From assembly GCA_900759385.1 (NCBI GenBank), contig CAAEUZ010000055.1, positions 1 to 29,732 on the forward strand: a stretch of 29,732 nt of DNA. Reading direction: 5' to 3'. The translations under genes and the position numbers were made by a program. Source of the stretch: an uncultured Oscillospiraceae bacterium. GTDB lineage: Bacteria > Bacillota > Clostridia > Oscillospirales > Oscillospiraceae. The notes beneath the pieces are model-generated. The model saw only the letters and a list, made by a program, of their open reading frames with translations, did no database searches and was not told the DNA's origin. Positions within the stretch are counted from its first letter, which is position 1. Each line of letters begins with the position of its first letter. Shown here one piece after another: positions 7,016 through 15,584 of the stretch.

Positions 7016-8023
7016 ATGTCCTGCCCACGTGAGATGAGAGAGCGCGAAGAGCTGATGCTGGTCTGCGACCGCGGCGTACGCGCCATGGACAGCGCGGGGC
7101 GGCTGCGCGAGGAGCCCCCGTGCGAGCTGCGCACCTGCTTCCAGCGCGACGTGGACCGCATAACGCACTGCAAGGCCTTCCGCCGACTCAAGCACAAAAC
7201 CCAGGTCTTCCTCCAGCCGGAGGGCGACCACTACCGCACCCGCCTCACACACACGCTGGAGGTCGCGCGCATAGCGCGGACCATATCCCGCGCGCTGCGC
7301 CTCAATGAGGACCTGACCGAGGCCATAGCGCTCGGGCACGACCTGGGCCACACGCCCTTCGGCCACGCGGGCGAGCGGGCGCTCAACGAGATCTTCCCCG
7401 GCGGTTTCCGCCACTACGAGCAGAGCCTGCGCGTGGTGGACAGGCTGGAGAAGGACGGGCGCGGCCTCAACCTCTGCGCCGAGACGCGCACCGGCATCCT
7501 CAACCACACCACCGGCACGCCGCGCGGCAGCCTGGAGGCCGACGTCGTCCGCCTCTCCGACCGCATAGCGTACATCAACCACGACCTGGACGACGCCGAG
7601 CGCGCGGGCATCCTCTCCCCCGGCGACGAGCCCGCCATAGTGCGCGAGCGCCTGGGCACGCGCAACAGCCAGAGGATCAACTCCATCGTCACCGACGTGA
7701 TTGAGACCAGCGCGGAGCTGGACGTCATACTCATGTCGCCGGACATCTCCGAGGCAGTACAGGTCTTCACCGACTTCATGTACTCCGAGGTCTACAAGAA
7801 CCCCGTCGCCAAGGGCGAGGAGAGCAAGGTCGGGGACATCCTGCTCGGCATCTGGCGCTACTACGTGAACAACCCCGGCGCCCTGCCCGAGGATTACCGG
7901 GCCATCGCTGCGGAGGACGGGCTTGAGCGCGCCGTCACGGATTACGTCTCCGGTATGACCGACAAGTATGTCATCGACGTCTACATGGACCTGTTCATAC
8001 CCCGCTCCTGGCAGGTCCGCTGA
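7016..8023 (+). CDS. dgt: Deoxyguanosinetriphosphate triphosphohydrolase-like protein (HD family)
   Basis: A 335-residue HD-domain phosphohydrolase of the dGTPase type, which removes triphosphate from dNTPs. The metal-binding HD residues are visible: H79 (RLTHTLEVA) and H108-D109 in ALGHDLGHTPFGH. The N-terminal HCKAFRRLKHKTQVF segment is characteristic of the family. Length matches the shorter Gram-positive homologues (~330-350). AGGAGGTG lies just before the ATG. It directly precedes dnaG and rpoD, an arrangement found in Clostridia, linking dNTP control with primer synthesis. I could not identify a convincing promoter in the short gap upstream; a TATAAG at 6992 lies too close to the ribosome site, so readthrough from the preceding genes is possible. 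Confidence 0.9.
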   Translation: MSCPREMREREELMLVCDRGVRAMDSAGRLREEPPCELRTCFQRDVDRITHCKAFRRLKHKTQVFLQPEGDHYRTRLTHTLEVARIARTISRALRLNEDLTEAIALGHDLGHTPFGHAGERALNEIFPGGFRHYEQSLRVVDRLEKDGRGLNLCAETRTGILNHTTGTPRGSLEADVVRLSDRIAYINHDLDDAERAGILSPGDEPAIVRERLGTRNSQRINSIVTDVIETSAELDVILMSPDISEAVQVFTDFMYSEVYKNPVAKGEESKVGDILLGIWRYYVNNPGALPEDYRAIAAEDGLERAVTDYVSGMTDKYVIDVYMDLFIPRSWQVR

Positions 8024-8041
8024 AACCAGGGAGGTGAGCAC

Positions 8042-9796
8042 TTGGCGTTTTCCGCCGAATTCCTGCAGGAGCTCGCCGAGCGCAACCCCATAGAGGAGGT
8101 CGTGGGCGAGTATGTGGCGCTGACAAAGCGCTCGGGACAGAACCTCTTCGGCCTCTGCCCCTTCCACAGTGAAAAGACGCCCAGCTTTTCCGTGTCGCCC
8201 AGCAAGCAGATTTACCACTGCTTCGGCTGCGGCAAGGGCGGCAGCGTCATAAACTTCATCATGGAGATAGAGCGGCTGAGCTTCCCCGAGGCCGTGGAGT
8301 TCCTGGCCCGTCGGGCCGGTATGGCCATACCCGAACAGGGAAACGACCAGGGCCGGGAGCGGCGCGCCCGTCTCTACGAGCTCAACCGTGAGGCCGCGCG
8401 CTTCTTTTACTCCCAGCTGGCCACCGGCGAGGGCACTGCGGCCGTCGAGTACATGCAGCGCCGACGGATATCGGTGCGCACCGCCCGGAACTTCGGGCTC
8501 GGCTATGCGCCGGACACCTGGGAGAGCCTGACGCACGCGATGAAGGAGAAGGGCTACACGGAGCGGGAGCTCGTCACCGCCGGCCTCGCCAAGAACGGCA
8601 AGCGCGGCGGTACTTACGACGCCTTCCGCGGCAGGCTGATGTTCCCCGTCATAGACGTGCGCGGGAATGTGGTGGCCTTCTCGGGCCGCGTGCTCGGCGA
8701 CGGCGAGCCAAAGTACCTGAACAGCCCTGATACGCCTGTTTTTAGCAAAAGTCACAATCTTTTCGGTTTGAATCTGGCTAAAAAGTCAAAAGCCGGGTAC
8801 ATTATCCTCGTTGAGGGCAACATAGACGTGGTCTCCCTGCACCAGGCCGGCTTCGACAGCGCCGTGGCCTCCCTGGGCACCTCGCTCACCAGCGAGCAGG
8901 CCCAGCTGCTCTCGCGCTACACGAAGAAGGTAGTGATCTGCTACGATGCGGACAACGCCGGGCGCAAGGCCGCCCAGCGTGCCATACCCATCCTGGACAA
9001 GCTGGGCCTTGACATCCGCGTGGTCACCGTGCCGGGCGCCAAGGACCCGGACGAGTTCATCAAGTCCAGCGGCGCCGAGGCCTTCAGGGCCCTCATAGAG
9101 GACAGCGAGAACGGCATGGAATACCGCCTGCAGTCCGCCGCGGCGGGCTTCGACATGGGCACGGACGACGGCAAGGTGGGCTATCTCAAGGAGGCCGCCG
9201 GTATAATAGCCGCGCTGCCCGACCCGGTCTCGCGCGAGGTCTACAGCATGCGCGTGGCCGAGCAGTGCTCGGTGGCCGTGGAGGCCGTGCGGGACGCGGT
9301 CAACCAGGACCGCCGCCGCAAAATCAATACCGCCAGGCGCCGCCGCGAGCGCGATGACACCCGCCCGGAGCGGCAGGTGCAGCACGCGGAGCTGGGCATC
9401 CGGTATGAGAACCCGCGCTCGGCCGCGGCCGAGGAGGGCGTAATCGCCCTGCTCCAGGCCATGCCGGAACTCTTCAGGGACGGCGCCGGGCCGGCCCCGG
9501 AGAGCTTCACCTCGGAGCCGCTGCGGCACATCTACGAGGCCATGACGGACCTGTCCCGGCGCGGGCTGGACTGCAGCGCCGCCGCGCTGGCGGGCTCGCT
9601 CACCCAGGAAGAGATCAGCCTCTACACGAATATAATACAGAGCCAACCGGTGTCAGCCGCCAACGCCAAACAGGCCCTGGCGGATTACATACACAAAATC
9701 GGCAGCAGGAACCAGGGTGCACAGGACGTGGACCTGAAGGCCTATGCCGTCAGCAAAAAACAAACCAAGGGTTACGGAGGAGACAGCCATGGCTGA
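8042..9796 (+). CDS. dnaG: DNA primase
   Basis: DnaG makes RNA primers at the replication fork. Its zinc-binding domain carries C39, H42, C60 and C63 (CPFH ... CFGC). The catalytic core follows, with the Toprim domain from about residue 255 (ILVEGN, E258; CYDADNAG further on) and a C-terminal helicase-binding domain. The length of 584 residues is normal. The start is TTG at 8042, supported by GGAGGTG a few bases before and the usual N-terminus; translation may be tuned by this rare start. The gene overlaps rpoD by 8 bases. An unusually AT-rich stretch at ~8728-8793 (25 G/C in 66 bases by hand count) encodes the conserved segment just before Toprim. Confidence 0.96.
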   Translation: MAFSAEFLQELAERNPIEEVVGEYVALTKRSGQNLFGLCPFHSEKTPSFSVSPSKQIYHCFGCGKGGSVINFIMEIERLSFPEAVEFLARRAGMAIPEQGNDQGRERRARLYELNREAARFFYSQLATGEGTAAVEYMQRRRISVRTARNFGLGYAPDTWESLTHAMKEKGYTERELVTAGLAKNGKRGGTYDAFRGRLMFPVIDVRGNVVAFSGRVLGDGEPKYLNSPDTPVFSKSHNLFGLNLAKKSKAGYIILVEGNIDVVSLHQAGFDSAVASLGTSLTSEQAQLLSRYTKKVVICYDADNAGRKAAQRAIPILDKLGLDIRVVTVPGAKDPDEFIKSSGAEAFRALIEDSENGMEYRLQSAAAGFDMGTDDGKVGYLKEAAGIIAALPDPVSREVYSMRVAEQCSVAVEAVRDAVNQDRRRKINTARRRRERDDTRPERQVQHAELGIRYENPRSAAAEEGVIALLQAMPELFRDGAGPAPESFTSEPLRHIYEAMTDLSRRGLDCSAAALAGSLTQEEISLYTNIIQSQPVSAANAKQALADYIHKIGSRNQGAQDVDLKAYAVSKKQTKGYGGDSHG

Positions 9797-11054
9797 TATA
9801 AAGGAAAAAGACAAGGAAATAAAGGAGGTCAAGCTGCCTGCCGGAGCCCCGGCCACTAAATCCAGGACGCGCAAAAAGGCCGCCGAGAAGACGGAAAAGC
9901 CCGCGGAGAACGCCCTGCCCGAAGATCCGGAGGAGTTCGCCAAATACAAGGAAGAGAAACTCAACGCCCTCATAGAGAAGGGCAAGAAGGCGGGCAAGCT
10001 GACCAGCAAGGAGCTCATGGACACGCTTGACGACCTCAAGCTGGACCCCGACGAGCTGGATAAGTTCTACGACAAGCTGGAGGACCTGGGCATAGACACC
10101 GCGGGCGAGGACATCCTCCCGCCGCTGGACGACGACGAGCTGCCCGCCCTCGAGGAGCTGCAGGAGATAGAGGAAGTCACCGAGGAGGAGATTGCCGCCG
10201 ACACGGACGCCCTGGCGGACACCTTCTCCACCGACGACCCGGTGCGCATGTACCTCAAGGAGATAGGCAAGGTGCCCCTGCTCACCCCGGAGGAGGAACA
10301 GGACCTGGCCAGGCGCATGGCCGACGGCGACGAGGAGGCCAAGCGCCGCATGGCCGAGGCCAACCTGCGTCTGGTCGTCTCCATCGCCAAGCGCTACGTG
10401 GGCCGCGGAATGCTCTTCCTCGACCTCATCCAGGAGGGCAACCTGGGCCTCATCAAGGCCGTTGACAAGTTCGACTACACCAAGGGCTACAAGTTCTCCA
10501 CCTACGCCACCTGGTGGATACGCCAGGCCATCACCCGCGCCATCGCGGACCAGGCCAGGACCATACGCATACCCGTCCACATGGTGGAGACCATCAACAA
10601 GGTCATCCGCGTCTCCCGCCAGCTGCTGCAGGAGCTGGGCCACGACCCGAGCGCGGAGGAGATCGCCGCCGAGATGGGCATGCCCGTGGACAAGGTGCGC
10701 GACATCCTCAAGATAGCCCAGGAGCCCGTCAGCCTGGAGACGCCCATAGGCGAGGAGGAGGACAGCCACCTCGGCGACTTCATCCCCGACGAGGACGCCA
10801 GCGAGCCCAGTGAGGCTGCCAGCTTCTCCCTGCTCAAGGAGCAGCTGATGACCGTGCTCGACACGCTGACCCCGCGCGAGAAAAAGGTGCTCGAGCTGCG
10901 CTTCGGCATCCTCGACGGGCGCACCCGCACCCTGGAGGAGGTCGGCAAGGAGTTCAACGTCACCCGTGAGCGCATACGCCAGATAGAGGCCAAGGCCCTG
11001 CGCAAGCTGCGCCACCCCAGCCGCAGCAAGAAGCTGCGCGATTTCCTCAACTGA
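9789..11054 (+). CDS. rpoD: Primary RNA polymerase sigma factor SigA/RpoD
   Basis: The housekeeping sigma factor, 421 residues. A Lys/Ala/Glu-rich N-terminal extension (~1-55) precedes region 1.1 (~60-100) and an acidic linker. Region 1.2 starts at DPVRMYLKEIG (~148), region 2 includes NLRLVVSIAKRYVGRG and the -10-recognition helix GYKFSTYATWWIRQAI, region 3 follows (~270-345), and region 4 ends with the -35-recognition helix VTRERIRQIEAKALRKL. The ATG at 9789 is chosen for its GGAGGAG site at the preferred distance; an upstream in-frame ATG at 9744 lies inside dnaG without such a site. The overlap with dnaG suggests coupling. Its SigA consensus agrees with the promoters seen elsewhere in this window. 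Confidence 0.97.
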   Translation: MADIKEKDKEIKEVKLPAGAPATKSRTRKKAAEKTEKPAENALPEDPEEFAKYKEEKLNALIEKGKKAGKLTSKELMDTLDDLKLDPDELDKFYDKLEDLGIDTAGEDILPPLDDDELPALEELQEIEEVTEEEIAADTDALADTFSTDDPVRMYLKEIGKVPLLTPEEEQDLARRMADGDEEAKRRMAEANLRLVVSIAKRYVGRGMLFLDLIQEGNLGLIKAVDKFDYTKGYKFSTYATWWIRQAITRAIADQARTIRIPVHMVETINKVIRVSRQLLQELGHDPSAEEIAAEMGMPVDKVRDILKIAQEPVSLETPIGEEEDSHLGDFIPDEDASEPSEAASFSLLKEQLMTVLDTLTPREKKVLELRFGILDGRTRTLEEVGKEFNVTRERIRQIEAKALRKLRHPSRSKKLRDFLN

Positions 11055-11071
11055 AACTGCGCCTATTGCGC

Positions 11072-11109
11072 AAAAAACCAGCCGGTTTTGTCAACCGGCT
11101 GGTTTTTTT
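11072..11109. terminator. Bidirectional intrinsic terminator, rpoD / his operon
   Basis: AACCAGCCGGTT and its exact complement form a 12-bp stem around TTGTC, with seven T on the right and six A on the left. It therefore works for rpoD on the plus strand and for the his operon on the minus strand, which ends 18 bases away. Confidence 0.93.
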
Positions 11110-11127
11110 GTCCCTCTGGCCTCTGCC

Positions 11128-11781
11128 TCAGGTCATCTTCTCCTGCTTGACCTTGTGGTCTATTATGTGGCGGCCGGCGAGCTCGGCGCGCACTTCGTCC
11201 GGCGTTATGCCCAGCTCTGCCATCAGCACCAGCGCGTGGTAGGCAAGGTCGGCCAGCTCGTAAACCGTCTCGCGCTTGTCGCGCGCGTGGCCGGCGATAA
11301 TGACCTCCGTGCTCTCCTCGCCCACCTTCTTGAGTATCTTGTCAAGGCCCTTTTCAAAGAGGTAGCTCGTGTAGCTGCCCTCGGGCTTCGTGGCCTTGCG
11401 GTCGATCAGGAGCTCGTACAGGCCGTTAATCGAGAAGGGCTCCGGCTCGGCGCTCGGCACGAGCTCGTTGAAGAAGCAGCTCTCCGCGCCGGTGTGGCAG
11501 GCGGGGCCGGACTTGTGCACCTTTATCTCCAGCGTGTCATAGTCGCAGTCGGCGGTGATGCTGACCACCTTCTGCCGGTTGCCGCTGGTCTCGCCCTTGC
11601 GCCAGAGTTCGGAGCGGCTGCGGCTCCAGAAGCAGGTGTAACCCTCGGCGAGCGTTATGTCCAGCGCCTCGCGGTTCATGTACGCCACCATGAGCAGCTT
11701 GCCGTTGTCCGCGTCCATGACCACGGCGGGGATGAGCCCGTGGGCGTTGAATTTGAGCTTTTCGTATACAGTCTTGTCCAT
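11128..11781 (-). CDS. hisIE: HisI-HisE fusion (PR-AMP cyclohydrolase / PR-ATP pyrophosphatase)
   Basis: A bifunctional enzyme for steps 2 and 3 of histidine synthesis. The HisI part (~1-110) has PAVVMDADNGKLLMVAYMN, SRSRSELWRKGETSG and the metal-binding DCDYD ... GPACHTG motif with a following Cys. The HisE part (~120-217) has LYELLIDRK, the acidic VGEESTEV and ELADLAYHALV helices. Total length of 217 residues matches the fused enzyme. The start at 11781 gives MDKTVYEKLKFN, six bases after the hisF stop; a longer in-frame extension lies inside hisF and is not supported. It is the last gene before the shared terminator. Confidence 0.95.
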   Translation of the reverse strand: MDKTVYEKLKFNAHGLIPAVVMDADNGKLLMVAYMNREALDITLAEGYTCFWSRSRSELWRKGETSGNRQKVVSITADCDYDTLEIKVHKSGPACHTGAESCFFNELVPSAEPEPFSINGLYELLIDRKATKPEGSYTSYLFEKGLDKILKKVGEESTEVIIAGHARDKRETVYELADLAYHALVLMAELGITPDEVRAELAGRHIIDHKVKQEKMT

Positions 11782-11786
11782 ATCGC

Positions 11787-12545
11787 TTATAACCTCACGT
11801 TTATGTCGTTCCCGGCCAGCTCCCGCTTCAGGTCCGGGATAGCCACCTCGCCGAAGTGGAAGATGCTCGCCGCCAGCCCCGCGCTCACGCGCGGCACGCT
11901 TCGAAAGAGCGTCACGAAGTCGGCTATACTGCCCGCGCCGCCGGAGGCCACCACTGGCACCCGCACGCGCGAGCACACCGCGGCCAGCATCTCCAGGTCG
12001 AAGCCGCCCTTGACGCCGTCTGTGTCTATGCTGTTGACGACGACCTCGCCCGCTCCCGCGGCCACGCAGCGCTCTATCCAGCCGAGCGCCTCCATGCCCG
12101 TGTCGTCGCGGCCGCCGCGGGCAAAGACGCGGAATTTGCCGTCAATACGTTTTATGTCAACCGACAGCACCACGCACTGGTCGCCGTACCGCTTCGCCGC
12201 CGCGCCTATGAGGGACGGGTCGCGGATGGCGCCGGAGTTGACGCTGACCTTGTCCGCGCCGCACTTGAGCACGCGGTCGAAGTCGTCAAGCGTGTTGATG
12301 CCGCCGCCGACGGTGAGCGGGATGAACACCCTGGAGGCCGTATCGCGCAGGATGTCCGTGAACAGCGCGCGGCCCTCGGCGCTGGCGGTGATGTCGTAGA
12401 ACACCAGCTCATCCGCGCCGTTATTGGTGTAGTACTCCGCCAGGGCGACGGGCGAGTTCACATCGCGCAGCCCCTCGAAGTTCACACCCTTTACCACCCT
12501 GCCGTCGCGCACGTCGAGGCAGGGGATTATGCGTTTTGTAATCAT
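11787..12545 (-). CDS. hisF: Imidazole glycerol phosphate synthase cyclase subunit HisF
   Basis: A 252-residue (beta-alpha)8 enzyme that uses ammonia from HisH to form imidazole glycerol phosphate and AICAR. It starts with the standard RIIPCLDVRDGRVVKGVNF (catalytic Asp11) and has the second catalytic Asp in VVLSVDIKR, plus phosphate-binding TVGGGI and VVASGGAGS. The ATG overlaps the hisA stop (ATGA), so the subunits are translated in sequence. Partner HisH is encoded two genes upstream. Confidence 0.97.
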   Translation of the reverse strand: MITKRIIPCLDVRDGRVVKGVNFEGLRDVNSPVALAEYYTNNGADELVFYDITASAEGRALFTDILRDTASRVFIPLTVGGGINTLDDFDRVLKCGADKVSVNSGAIRDPSLIGAAAKRYGDQCVVLSVDIKRIDGKFRVFARGGRDDTGMEALGWIERCVAAGAGEVVVNSIDTDGVKGGFDLEMLAAVCSRVRVPVVASGGAGSIADFVTLFRSVPRVSAGLAASIFHFGEVAIPDLKRELAGNDINVRL

Positions 12546-13258
12546 TTCGCCGCCTCCACCGCTTTTTTAAGGTCTATCGCACCGGTATAGTACGCCTTTC
12601 CGACGATCGCGCCGTACAGATTGAGCGCGCGCAGCCGCCCTATGTCCTCCATGCCGGAGACGCCGCCGGAGGCTATGAGCTTTATGCCGGGGTGCGCGGC
12701 CATGATCTCGCCGTAGAGCGCGGCATTTGCCCCGCGCATCGCGCCGTCGCGGGCGATGTCGGTGCAGATTATCGTGTCTATGCCCAGCGCCGTCATGCGC
12801 GAAAAGAATTCGTCCGCCGTGACGCCGCTGCTCTCGAGCCAGCCCTTGACGGCCACGACACCGTCACGCAAATCGCATCCGGCGGCGATCTTGTTGCCGT
12901 ACTTTGCGACGGCGGCCTCGAGGAAGGCCGGATCGCTCACCGCCGCGGTGCCTAATATCGCGCGGGAAACCCCCGCGTCGAACACGCGCGCGAGCGCGTC
13001 AAGGCTGCGTATGCCGCCGCCGAGCTCGATGAATGCGCCGGTCGCTCTGTAGATCTCGCGCACGGTGCCGAGGTTCGGCATGTCCCCGTCGCGCGCGCCC
13101 TCGAGGTCGACCATGTGTATCTGCTCCGCGCCCGCCGCGACAAAATCGCGCGCGACGGAGACGGGGTCGTCACTGTACACGGTCATCTGCTCGTAGTCGC
13201 CCCTGTAAAGCCGCACGGCCTTGCCGCCGTACATATCTATGGCCGGGAAAATCAGCAT
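12542..13258 (-). CDS. hisA: ProFAR isomerase HisA
   Basis: A 238-residue (beta-alpha)8 isomerase that converts ProFAR to PRFAR. The catalytic Asp8 is in IFPAIDMYGGKAVRLYRG, the second in CTDIARDGAMRG; ELGGGIRS and IASGGVSG bind the two phosphates. Length is normal for HisA. It lies 3 bases after hisH and overlaps hisF by 4 bases. Confidence 0.96.
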   Translation of the reverse strand: MLIFPAIDMYGGKAVRLYRGDYEQMTVYSDDPVSVARDFVAAGAEQIHMVDLEGARDGDMPNLGTVREIYRATGAFIELGGGIRSLDALARVFDAGVSRAILGTAAVSDPAFLEAAVAKYGNKIAAGCDLRDGVVAVKGWLESSGVTADEFFSRMTALGIDTIICTDIARDGAMRGANAALYGEIMAAHPGIKLIASGGVSGMEDIGRLRALNLYGAIVGKAYYTGAIDLKKAVEAAK

Positions 13259-13261
13259 CGC

Positions 13262-13876
13262 TCAGCCCTCCATGGCGCAGAAGGCGCGCAGTATGCCGAG
13301 GCCCACGGCGCCGCTCTTCTCCGGGTGGAACTGGCAGCCGCAGACGTTTGCCTTCTCCACGGCGGCAGTCAGCTCGAGGCCGTACTCCGTCGTGGCCGCC
13401 AGGCTGTCGCCGCAGCCGGAGGCGTAGTAGCTGTGGACAAAGTAGACGTGTTCGCCCTCGGCCGTGTTGGCCAGGATGCGGCTGGGCCCCGTCTTGTGCA
13501 GCGCGTTCCAGCCTATCTGCGGGATATCGAGCCCCGCCGGGAGCGTGCCGTCCATGCCTATGACCTCGCCCTTGAGCAGCCCGAGTCCGCGGTGCTCGCC
13601 GTACTCATAGCTGCGCTCGAACAGCAGCTGCATGCCCAGGCAGATGCCCAGCAGCGGCTTGCCCGCGTCCGCGGCGGCGTATACGGCCCTGTCCATGCCC
13701 GCGGCGCAGAGCTTGGCGTAGGCGTCCGCGAAGGCGCCCACGCCGGGGAGGATGACGCGGTCGGCCTTCAGTATCGTATCCGCGTCTCCCGTGACCACGC
13801 TCTCCGCGCCGATGGCGGCGAGGGAGCATTTGAGCGAGAACAGGTTGCCCACGCCGTAGTCGATGATCGCTACCAT
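13262..13876 (-). CDS. hisH: Imidazole glycerol phosphate synthase glutaminase subunit HisH
   Basis: A class I glutamine amidotransferase of 204 residues that supplies ammonia to HisF. The nucleophile is C79 in GICLGMQLLFE and the His/Glu pair is in CQFHPEKS; the early LPGVGAF loop is typical. I prefer the ATG at 13876, which overlaps the hisB stop by one base (TGATG) and has GGGGGTG five bases before it; a GTG one codon earlier is possible. Confidence 0.95.
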   Translation of the reverse strand: MVAIIDYGVGNLFSLKCSLAAIGAESVVTGDADTILKADRVILPGVGAFADAYAKLCAAGMDRAVYAAADAGKPLLGICLGMQLLFERSYEYGEHRGLGLLKGEVIGMDGTLPAGLDIPQIGWNALHKTGPSRILANTAEGEHVYFVHSYYASGCGDSLAATTEYGLELTAAVEKANVCGCQFHPEKSGAVGLGILRAFCAMEG

Positions 13877-14451
13877 CACAGCACCCCCTTGGTGCTGGGC
13901 AGCGCGTCGCCGGTGACGGCCACGGCCGCTTTAAGCGCGCGGGCGAGGGCCTTGAACATGCCCTCTATGATGTGGTGTGAGTTCACCCCGTCAAGCTGCC
14001 TGATGTGCAGCGCAAATCCGCCCGCGTTGGCGAGCGCCTGCATGAACTCATGCGCCAGCTCGGTGTCGAAGTCGCCCACGCGCGCTGCCGGGATGTCGGC
14101 ATTATAGCGCAGACAGGGGCGGCCCGAGAGGTCCACGGCGCAGAGTATGAGCGCCTCATCCATGGGGATTATCGCGCTGCCGTAGCGCTCGATGCCCTTC
14201 TTGTCCCCCAGCGCGGTCCTGATCGCCTCGCCCAGCGCGAGGCCCACGTCCTCAACCGTGTGGTGCCCGTCCACGTGCAGGTCTCCCCTGCACGTCAGCT
14301 CCAGCCCCATGCCGCCGTGGCGTGAGAGCTGCTCAAGCATGTGGTCGAAGAAGCCCAGCCCGGTGGATATGCTGGCCGCGCCGCCGTCAAGGCAGAGCGT
14401 GAGCGTAATGTCGGTCTCATTGGTCTTGCGGGTTATTGTTGCAGTTCGCAT
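13876..14451 (-). CDS. hisB: Imidazoleglycerol-phosphate dehydratase HisB
   Basis: A monofunctional dehydratase of 191 residues. The manganese-binding repeats are clear: HMLEQLSRHGG, DLHVDGHHTVEDVG, and NSHHIIEGMFKALARAL. There is no N-terminal histidinol-phosphate phosphatase domain as in Escherichia coli HisB, and no separate phosphatase gene is in the operon. The ATG at 14451 has GGGTGA five bases upstream; the GTG at 14460 is inside that site. It follows the GyrI-like gene by 27 bases. Confidence 0.95.
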   Translation of the reverse strand: MRTATITRKTNETDITLTLCLDGGAASISTGLGFFDHMLEQLSRHGGMGLELTCRGDLHVDGHHTVEDVGLALGEAIRTALGDKKGIERYGSAIIPMDEALILCAVDLSGRPCLRYNADIPAARVGDFDTELAHEFMQALANAGGFALHIRQLDGVNSHHIIEGMFKALARALKAAVAVTGDALPSTKGVL

Positions 14452-14478
14452 GATTATCACCCGTTTCTTGAGAATAGT

Positions 14479-15072
14479 TCAGCGCACGGAGAAGCGCAGT
14501 ATGGTCCTGAGCTTGGCGGGCTCGGTGCGTTTGGCGTCGTTCAGGTATATTTCGCGGTGGCCCGCTCCGGCGCGCTCCAGGCCATTGGCCGCGGCAAAGT
14601 CCGCCATGAGGGCAAAGCTCGCAGGTTCGTCGTCATATGGGCCGGTGTGAAGCATCTGTACGCACCTGCCGTCGGTGATGGCCTCAAAGCGCACCTCGTC
14701 CAGCAGCGGAGAGGGCTTCCTGCGCCGCGTCCTGTCAAGCGCTTCGGAGAATTCGTCCTCCGTGGCAGCGTCCGGCTGGCGTATCATAAGCTCATACTCC
14801 AATTCGGACTTCACTACGGCACCGCCCTGCACAGCGCCGCTCCACAGCCCCTCCAGTGGGTACACGGCGTAGTCCTCGTCACGAGCCTTGAAGACGGAGC
14901 GCAGCGCGTAGGCCAGAGGGTAGAGCGCCGAAATGCGCGCGGAGAAGTCCTCCCCGTTGGGGTCGCCTCGGCCGGATATGACAATGAATTTCTGCGCCGG
15001 GACATCGACCAGCCCCGGCGTCTTGCCGGCGCCGTACAGCGCCTTTTCGTGTCTGCGCCACTCGTGCTTCAT
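14479..15072 (-). CDS. GyrI-like small-molecule-binding domain protein
   Basis: A 197-residue stand-alone GyrI-like (SOUL/BmrR ligand-binding fold) protein without a DNA-binding domain. It shows MKHEWRRHEKALYG, a VPAQKFIVISGRGDPNG segment, YAVYPLEGLW and LLDEVRFEAITDGRCVQMLHTGPYDDE, a pattern I recognise from stand-alone GyrI-like proteins. Family members bind hydrophobic or cationic compounds and some hydrolyse cyclopropanoid or other toxic compounds; the role here is unknown. It sits inside the his operon, overlapping the preceding GNAT gene by 4 bases (ATGA) with its own GGAGGAG ribosome site. It has no known part in histidine synthesis. Confidence 0.8.
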   Translation of the reverse strand: MKHEWRRHEKALYGAGKTPGLVDVPAQKFIVISGRGDPNGEDFSARISALYPLAYALRSVFKARDEDYAVYPLEGLWSGAVQGGAVVKSELEYELMIRQPDAATEDEFSEALDRTRRRKPSPLLDEVRFEAITDGRCVQMLHTGPYDDEPASFALMADFAAANGLERAGAGHREIYLNDAKRTEPAKLRTILRFSVR

Positions 15073-15584
15073 GGGCGGCTCCTCCGTATTTCATATCTAT
15101 TGACCAGTCCCTGGCCCGGCCAGGGGATCTGCCCGGTCCTGTGCAGGCCGAGCTTCATGAGGATGCGCTCCGAGGCGGCGTTTTCCGGGTTCACGGCCGC
15201 GGCAATCACGTCCAGGCACAGCGCTTCAAAGCCGTATCGCAGCACCGCTTCGGCGGCCTCGGAGGCGAAGCCCCGGCCCCACGCGCCCTTTTCAAGGCCG
15301 TACGCCAGTTCAATCCCGCCGAGGCGCTCGCTGTACTCAAAGCCGCAGTAGCCGATGCAGCGTCCGGTTGAGCGCTCCTCGACGGAGAAAATACACTCCG
15401 CCGGGTTCAAGCCGTCAAACGTACGGCACGATTCCTCGTGCTGTGCAAGCGCCTCCTCGCGGCTGAGGGCGGTCACGCCGCCGGTATAGCGCTTTACCTC
15501 CGGGTCGTTGTTCATGCGCCAGAAGGTCTCAAAGTCCGCGATTGCAGGCGGGCGTACATCCAGCCGCTCCGTCCTGATGTTCAC
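15069..15584 (-). CDS. GNAT acetyltransferase, RimJ/RimL-like
   Basis: A 171-residue protein starting TERLDVRPPAIADFETFWRM, typical of RimJ/RimL-like acetyltransferases. The acetyl-CoA loop is in GAWGRGFASEAAEAV, followed by NPENAASERILMKLGL. The substrate is unknown; protein N-terminal or small-molecule acetylation are options. The start is GTG at 15584, overlapping the hisC stop (GTGA), with only a weak ribosome site, so translation probably depends on ribosomes finishing hisC. Together with the GyrI-like gene it interrupts the histidine gene order between hisC and hisB. Confidence 0.85.
   Translation of the reverse strand: MNIRTERLDVRPPAIADFETFWRMNNDPEVKRYTGGVTALSREEALAQHEESCRTFDGLNPAECIFSVEERSTGRCIGYCGFEYSERLGGIELAYGLEKGAWGRGFASEAAEAVLRYGFEALCLDVIAAAVNPENAASERILMKLGLHRTGQIPWPGQGLVNRYEIRRSRP

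Noticed and set aside
7001..8755. Minus-strand 584-codon open frame opposite dgt and dnaG
   Set aside because: It spans two well-supported genes on the other strand and has no domain or ribosome site.
9750..11015. Minus-strand 421-codon open frame opposite rpoD
   Set aside because: The composition is Leu/Gly/Val/His-rich shadow sequence; rpoD on the plus strand is certain.
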